NCBI GenBank assembly: GCA_937915745.1
Contig: CALGGJ010000087.1
Span: forward strand, 1-11,919
Length of the DNA: 11,919 nucleotides
Reading direction: 5' to 3'
Source: an uncultured Prevotellaceae bacterium
Lineage (GTDB): Bacteria > Bacteroidota > Bacteroidia > Bacteroidales > Bacteroidaceae
Below the pieces are notes generated by a model. The model made no database searches. It was not told the DNA's origin and saw only the letters and a list, made by a program, of their open reading frames with translations. Positions 7,240 through 11,919 of this stretch are shown here, piece after piece (the stretch's first letter is position 1; each line of letters starts with the position of its first letter). The position numbers and the translations under genes are program-made.

Positions 7240-7259
7240 TGCGGGAAAGAACAGACGCA

Positions 7260-10175
7260 ATGCATAAACTAATCTTACTCGATGCCTACGCACTGATATT
7301 TCGTGCATACTATGCCATGATACGTAACCCGCGCATCACAAGCCGTGGTATGAACACATCTGCAGTGTTCGGATTTGTGAACACCCTCGACGAGGTGTTG
7401 CGCAAAGAAACCCCCGACTACGTAGGTGTGGCATTCGACCCCAAGGGCGGCACATTCCGCCACCGGCAATACCCCGCGTATAAAGCCCAGCGCGAAGAGA
7501 CCCCCGAAGACATACGTGTCAGCGTTCCTTACATCAAACAGATACTGAGGGCATATCAAATCCCAGTGCTTGAGGTCGAGGGGTTTGAGGCCGACGACGT
7601 AATCGGCACCCTTGCCACCAAGGCATCGGCATATGGCGACATACTCACCCTGATGATGACCCCCGACAAGGACTACGGACAACTGGTGGGCGACAACGTG
7701 TTGATATTGCGTCCACGACATGGGTCGGGCGAGTTGGAACAGATGGGGGTGAAAGAGGTGTGCGAGAAATACGGCATCAACTCTCCTGCACAAGTCATAG
7801 ACCTGTTAGGACTCATGGGCGATGCATCGGACAATGTGCCGGGATGCCCGGGCGTTGGCGAGAAAACCGCTGTGAAACTCATACAGGAGTATGGCGGCAT
7901 AGACCAACTCATAGAACATAAGGGGGAACTTAAGGGTGCCTTGGCATGCAAAGTGGCCGAAGGCGAAGAGCAGATAAGACTGTCGAAGTGGCTGGTCACA
8001 ATTAAGACCGACGTGCCTATAGAACTAGATCTCGACAGCTTGCGCCTCAAACCAATCGACCTCGACAGACTGCGACCGATATATGAAGAGCTGGAATTCA
8101 GGACCATGTTGAGACGATTGAACGACCCTTACTCCAGCGTTTTCGTTAAGCCTGATGACCAAAGGAGTCCGCTCACTTTAGCGTGGCGAGAAAACGAAGG
8201 CGGAGCCAACGAACCATCATCCAAACATGCCACGCCGGTGAAGCCAACGTATGGGCAGCTCGACCTCTTTGAACATAACCGATACGAGGGAGAGAAGATG
8301 TCGCTGCAGGCTGCGACGGCAGATTCTGCCAAGCCATCAGACGACATCTTTGCCATAGACTCGACCAATACGATAGCCAGCACTCCTCACCACTACCGAC
8401 TACTTGATACCGACAGCAAAATACACGATTTCATCGAAGAAATCAACAATACAAGCATCATATGCTTTGACACCGAGACTACAAGCACCGAAGCCATGCA
8501 GGCCGACCTCGTGGGGATGAGTTTTGCAGTCACCCCCGGCGAGGCTGTATATATACCAGTGCCGGCCGACCGTAGCGAAGCCAAACGCATAATTGACATG
8601 GTGAGGCCGATATACGAGAACCCTGCGACGCTGAAGGTTGGACAAAACATGAAGTACGACATTATTGTGTTGGCGACCTATGGAGTGAAGGTTGCGGGCA
8701 AAATGTTCGACACCATGATAGCACATTACATACTACATCCCGAGATGCGTCATGGCATGGATTATCTGGCCGAGGTATATCTGGGCTATCAAACTATCCA
8801 TATTGAAGAACTCATAGGGCCAAAAGGCAAAAACCAGCGCTCAATGCGCGACATTGCACCATCAGTGGTGTGCGACTATGCTGCCGAAGATGCCGACATA
8901 ACCCTCAAACTGATGTCGAAGCTTGATGCCGAACTGAAGTCAGAGGGTATGACCACACTGTTTGAGACCGTCGAAATGCCGCTCGTGCCGGTATTGGCCC
9001 GGATGGAGATGAACGGAGTCCGCATAGACACACTGTCGTTGGCAGATACATCGAAGGAATTCACCCACCGCATGGGCGAGATTGAAAAGGAAATATATGA
9101 GCAGGCAGGACTGGAGTTTAATATATCGTCGCCACGACAAGTAGGCGAGGTGCTGTTCGACAGGCTCAAGATAATGTCGAAAGCCAAGAAGACAAAGAAC
9201 GGCCAATATGCGACATCCGAGGAAGTGCTGCAAAGCCTCAAAGGCAAACACCCCGTAGCAGAACTGATACTCGATTATCGCGGCTACAAGAAACTGCTAT
9301 CTACTTACATCTATTCGCTTCCTGCACTTGTCAATCCACGCACAGGACATATACACACCTCATTCAATCAGGCCGTGACCTCCACTGGCCGTCTCAGCTC
9401 GTCCAATCCCAACCTACAGAACATACCCATACGCGACGCAGGCGGTCGCGAAGTGCGCAAGGCATTTATCCCCGATGAAGGATGCCTCTTCTTCTCGGCC
9501 GACTATTCACAGATTGAACTGCGCATAATGGCACACCTCAGCGGCGACCATAACATGATAGAAGCATTCAACAGCAACCTTGACATACATGCTGCCACTG
9601 CTGCAAAGATATTCAAGAAACCTATAGAAGAAATAACAGCAGACGAAAGACGCAAAGCCAAGACCGCTAACTTCGGCATCATTTACGGCATCACCGCTTT
9701 CGGACTCGCCGAGCGCATGCAGGTGAGCCGCAGTGAGGCTAAAGAACTTATCGACGAATATTTTGCAACCTACCCTGATGTAAAGGCGTATATGGATAAG
9801 TCGGTAACGATGGCTCGCCAAAAGGGATACACAGAGACCTTGTTCGGACGCCGCTGCCACCTACCCGACCTGAATAGCCACAACGCTGTGGTGCGCGGAT
9901 ATGCCGAACGTAATGCCATCAATGCACCTATACAAGGCACGGCCGCCGATATCATCAAGGTAGCGATGGCACGCATACACGAGCGCATGGAAAGCGAGGG
10001 ACTAAAGTCGAAGATGATATTGCAAGTCCACGACGAACTCAATTTCAGTGTCCTGCCCGACGAACGCGAACGGATGCAGCAACTCGTAATCGACGAGATG
10101 CAGGGCGCATACCGCATGAAGGTACCACTCATTGCCGACTGCGGATGGGGAACCAACTGGCTCGAGGCACACTGA
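7260..10175 (+). CDS. polA: DNA polymerase I
   Basis: A 971-residue polymerase for gap filling, RNA primer removal and repair. The 5' nuclease domain (about 1-290) has LLDAYALIFRAYYA, GFEADDVIGT, MTPDKDYGQL and MGDASDNVPGCPGVGEKTA. The proofreading 3'-5' exonuclease (about 385-570) looks active: FDTETT (Asp404, Glu406), NMKYD (Asn463, Asp467) and YAAEDAD (Tyr540, Asp544). The polymerase domain has motif A SADYSQIELR (Asp748), motif B KTANFGIIYG (Lys801, Phe805, Tyr809) and motif C QVHDEL (Asp925). Phe805 aligns with E. coli Phe762. A poorly conserved linker (about 290-385) contains QLDLF at 333-337, a perfect sliding-clamp-binding motif. ATG 7260 is chosen over GTG 7239, which overlaps the -7 box. 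No terminator separates the gene from the GH127 remnant 80 nt downstream. Confidence 0.97.
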   Translation: MHKLILLDAYALIFRAYYAMIRNPRITSRGMNTSAVFGFVNTLDEVLRKETPDYVGVAFDPKGGTFRHRQYPAYKAQREETPEDIRVSVPYIKQILRAYQIPVLEVEGFEADDVIGTLATKASAYGDILTLMMTPDKDYGQLVGDNVLILRPRHGSGELEQMGVKEVCEKYGINSPAQVIDLLGLMGDASDNVPGCPGVGEKTAVKLIQEYGGIDQLIEHKGELKGALACKVAEGEEQIRLSKWLVTIKTDVPIELDLDSLRLKPIDLDRLRPIYEELEFRTMLRRLNDPYSSVFVKPDDQRSPLTLAWRENEGGANEPSSKHATPVKPTYGQLDLFEHNRYEGEKMSLQAATADSAKPSDDIFAIDSTNTIASTPHHYRLLDTDSKIHDFIEEINNTSIICFDTETTSTEAMQADLVGMSFAVTPGEAVYIPVPADRSEAKRIIDMVRPIYENPATLKVGQNMKYDIIVLATYGVKVAGKMFDTMIAHYILHPEMRHGMDYLAEVYLGYQTIHIEELIGPKGKNQRSMRDIAPSVVCDYAAEDADITLKLMSKLDAELKSEGMTTLFETVEMPLVPVLARMEMNGVRIDTLSLADTSKEFTHRMGEIEKEIYEQAGLEFNISSPRQVGEVLFDRLKIMSKAKKTKNGQYATSEEVLQSLKGKHPVAELILDYRGYKKLLSTYIYSLPALVNPRTGHIHTSFNQAVTSTGRLSSSNPNLQNIPIRDAGGREVRKAFIPDEGCLFFSADYSQIELRIMAHLSGDHNMIEAFNSNLDIHAATAAKIFKKPIEEITADERRKAKTANFGIIYGITAFGLAERMQVSRSEAKELIDEYFATYPDVKAYMDKSVTMARQKGYTETLFGRRCHLPDLNSHNAVVRGYAERNAINAPIQGTAADIIKVAMARIHERMESEGLKSKMILQVHDELNFSVLPDERERMQQLVIDEMQGAYRMKVPLIADCGWGTNWLEAH

Positions 10176-10255
10176 TGTTCACAAACCATAACAGATAATA
10201 ACCGATTAAAACAAATAAAACCCTAATACTAATAATCAACCAATTAAGTTACATT

Positions 10256-11023
10256 ATGAAAAAACTAATCACCCTCTCGCTTATGGCCATAGCCGCCATA
10301 GGTAGTGTGAACGCTCAAAGCGACAAATCGGGTTATCCAATAACCCCAGTGCCGTTTACTGCAGTCAAAGTTACCCCCAACACCTTCTGGGGACAACGTC
10401 TGCAAGCCAGTCGTGACGTCACTATTCCGCTGGCGTTCAGCAAGTGCGAATCCGAAAATCGCTATCTCAACTTTCAGCAGGCTGCCGAACACATCAAAGA
10501 CCCTGACAAGACATTCAGGGTCACGATGGGATACTCGTTCGACGACACCGACCCCTACAAAACTCTCGAAGGTGCTGCATACCTCATGCAGACTCACCCT
10601 AATGCTAAAATCAACGGTACTAACATCGACAAGTACTGCGACAGCGTCATAGCCATCATTGCTGCAGCACAAGAACCCGATGGATACCTCTACACCGCTC
10701 GTACACAAAATCCGGAACGTCCGCACAACTGGGCCGGTACGAAGCGTTGGGAGCTGGTTGAAGACCTCTCACACGAGTTCTACAATCTCGGACACCTCTG
10801 CGAAGCTGCCGTGGCACACTACAATGCCACAGGAAAGCGGTCGCTCCTCAACATCGCCATCAAATATGCCGACTGTGTATGCAAGGAGGTAGGCAATAAG
10901 CCAGGGCAGGCAAAGGTGGTACCAGGACACCAAATTGCCGAAATGGGTCTTGCAAAGCTATACACAGCCACCGGCGATAGGAAATATCTGGAACAAGCCA
11001 AGTACTTCCTCGACCAGCGCGGA
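10256..11023 (+). pseudogene. GH127 beta-L-arabinofuranosidase, 3'-truncated
   Basis: The N-terminal third of a GH127 (formerly DUF1680) enzyme that would release L-arabinofuranose from arabinan or arabinoxylan side chains. Residues 1-20 are a signal peptide (cleavage before QSDK). Family blocks follow in order: VKVTPNTFWGQRL, LEGAAYLMQTHP, AIIAAAQEPDGYLYTA, HEFYNLGHLCEAAVAHYNATGKRSLL and KYLEQAKYFLDQRG. About 256 residues remain of the usual 600-800. The glutamates and the zinc-binding/nucleophile cysteines of the family lie in the missing part, so this copy cannot be active. The hybrid frame continues to a stop at 11405-11407, but that tail is the transposase read in the wrong frame. No promoter is visible in the 80-nt gap after polA, so the gene may depend on polA read-through. 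Confidence 0.88.
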
Positions 11024-11919
11024 CCGCGCGCCCCTTCATGGACTTTCTCAAGTGCCTGCCGGATTTCAGACGCCAGAAAAGCACGCGATATGATCTGGCG
11101 GAAATCCTGGCATGCCTGGTCATTGCGTACATTAGCGGATGCACATCCACACTTCAGGCTCAAGCGTGGTGTTTGGAGCACATGGTTTTACTGCAGTCAA
11201 TCGGCCTCGAACTTGCCAATGGGATGGCATCGTATTTTACTTTTCAGCGTGTTCTTCGACTCCTGGACACCGAAATGCTCTTCTTGGAATTCACCAATTG
11301 GATCAATGAAACGATTTGCTGCTATGGGGTGCAGCTTGCTATTGATGGGAAAGGGCTGCGTGGTGGCACGGCTCGAATCCATGGGGGCCGCACACCCTAT
11401 ATGCTGAATATCATTGAAGTCAGCACCAAGATCATCATTGCCTCCATTCCCATCAATTCCAAGACGAATGAAATCACTGCCATTCCACAGGCACTGGAGA
11501 TGATTTCTCTTGCCGCAAACACAGTAACCATTGATGCCATTGGCACTTACATGGATATCATTCAGGCCATTGACGGTAATGAAGGAAAATATGTGCTACA
11601 GGTCAAGAAGAACAATCCAGAAGCTTATGAGTCTCTGAAGAGGTATTTCGAGCAGCTGGACGAGAAACAGAAGCAAAAGGAACAGGAAGAAAAAGAAAAG
11701 CAGGAAGCGGAGAAAAAGCATCAGACGCCCAAAGCGTCAACGTTGGACGCAGACACGATCGAAGAACTGAACCACCTGGAATCAACCGGATGGGTATGCG
11801 AATGCAACAAGGAACGCATGGAATACCGCCGCGTTGACGTCATTCGTTCATTCGACTACAGTCACGGTGGTGGGAATGCCGGCGAAACGATACTGGGGTT
11901 TGACTCTGTTCTTGGTAAG
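11024..11919 (+). mobile_element. ISAs1-family insertion sequence, partial
   Basis: GH127 similarity stops at about 11023 and transposase sequence starts by 11038, so the left end of the element leaves at most about 15 nt before the transposase ATG. No terminal inverted repeat or target-site duplication can be recognised there, and the right end lies beyond the window. The element is therefore either 5'-truncated, joined by recombination, or the product of an assembly error. Confidence 0.7.
11038..11919 (+). CDS. ISAs1-family DDE transposase, 3' end outside the window
   Basis: A transposase frame with no stop for 294 codons up to the window edge. It begins MDFLKCLPDFRR...KSTRYDLAEILACLVIA, the H-repeat/DDE_Tnp_1-associated N-terminal domain, with ISGCTS further on. 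IDGKGLRGG carries the first catalytic Asp (residue 103) and TVTIDAIGTY the second (Asp166), with KTNEITAIPQAL between and YVLQVKKNNPE after. The last catalytic Glu would lie beyond the window. Residues about 208-230 are a Lys/Glu/Gln-rich low-complexity insertion before the segment NKERMEYRR, which fills the place of the family's GHGRxExR motif. Its isoleucine codons are almost all ATT/ATC (1 ATA in 26), unlike the neighbouring genes. The ATG may be internal if the element is 5'-truncated. The wording resembles Firmicutes members of the family; that is an impression, not a search result. Confidence 0.88.
   Translation, partial: MDFLKCLPDFRRQKSTRYDLAEILACLVIAYISGCTSTLQAQAWCLEHMVLLQSIGLELANGMASYFTFQRVLRLLDTEMLFLEFTNWINETICCYGVQLAIDGKGLRGGTARIHGGRTPYMLNIIEVSTKIIIASIPINSKTNEITAIPQALEMISLAANTVTIDAIGTYMDIIQAIDGNEGKYVLQVKKNNPEAYESLKRYFEQLDEKQKQKEQEEKEKQEAEKKHQTPKASTLDADTIEELNHLESTGWVCECNKERMEYRRVDVIRSFDYSHGGGNAGETILGFDSVLGK

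Larger units (their letters stand above)
6903..7259. other. Intergenic region between the FadL-like gene and polA
   Basis: It holds the terminator at 6956-6998, a possible upstream promoter (7022-7050), a perfect 16-bp palindrome (7082-7097) and the proximal polA -7 box (7232-7239). An open frame at 6921-7136 runs through the terminator stem, has an unusual composition and is not supported as a gene. Confidence 0.7.

Noticed and set aside
7239..7259. GTG start for polA
   Set aside because: The GTG overlaps the -7 box, and the conserved Pol I N-terminus (KLILLDAYALIFRA) begins just after ATG 7260.
7820..7870. Possible loss of polymerase I nuclease function
   Set aside because: The GDASDNVPGCPGVGEKTA block is intact, as are the other 5' nuclease motifs, so there is no sign of inactivation.
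10256..11407. A single 383-residue protein
   Set aside because: Only the first 256 residues match GH127. The remainder is out of frame with the transposase, which has the real protein signatures in the frame beginning at 11038.

Overview
The window looks like chromosomal DNA of a Bacteroidales bacterium, most like a Prevotella-type gut or rumen polysaccharide degrader; the genus is an inference. The evidence is Bacteroidetes-type promoters (TAnnTTTG at -7, weak TTG/TTTG at -33) ahead of several genes, no Shine-Dalgarno sequences, periplasmic glycosidases of families GH3 and GH127, and frequent ATA codons for isoleucine. All genes lie on the + strand.

Layout: 1-413 is an intergenic region with a 28-bp direct repeat (each copy holding a leftward -7-like box), an inverted repeat, and the gdhA promoter. 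414-1748 is gdhA, an NADP-type glutamate dehydrogenase. Its last eight codons are repeated in a 66-bp tandem array (1725-1880), followed by a strong terminator. 2154-5099 is a secreted GH3 beta-xylosidase/glucosidase-type enzyme with an unusual N-terminal DUF1573 domain and an inserted PA14 domain; it has its own promoter and terminator. 5568-6902 is a FadL/OMPP1-type outer-membrane beta-barrel with a long, structured leader, also with its own terminator. 7260-10175 is polA, DNA polymerase I with all three activities apparently intact and a perfect sliding-clamp-binding pentapeptide (QLDLF) in its linker. 10256 to about 11023 is the first third of a GH127 beta-L-arabinofuranosidase. It breaks off abruptly and is joined to an ISAs1-family transposase (11038 onward, running off the window).

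How the genes fit together: GdhA assimilates ammonium. GH3 and GH127 are exported enzymes that fit xylan/arabinan side-chain breakdown. The FadL-like barrel is an uptake channel, and PolA is housekeeping. This is a row of mostly independent transcription units rather than one pathway. GH127 has no visible promoter and no terminator separates it from polA, so it may be read through from polA; the break removes all its catalytic residues.

I found no CRISPR array, tRNA, rRNA or clear new multi-gene system. The points most worth a second look are the GH127/transposase junction, which lacks a recognisable IS end and changes codon usage sharply; the in-frame 66-bp duplication of the gdhA 3' end; the DUF1573-GH3 fusion; the clamp motif in Pol I; and several palindromes in the leaders of the FadL-like gene and polA.
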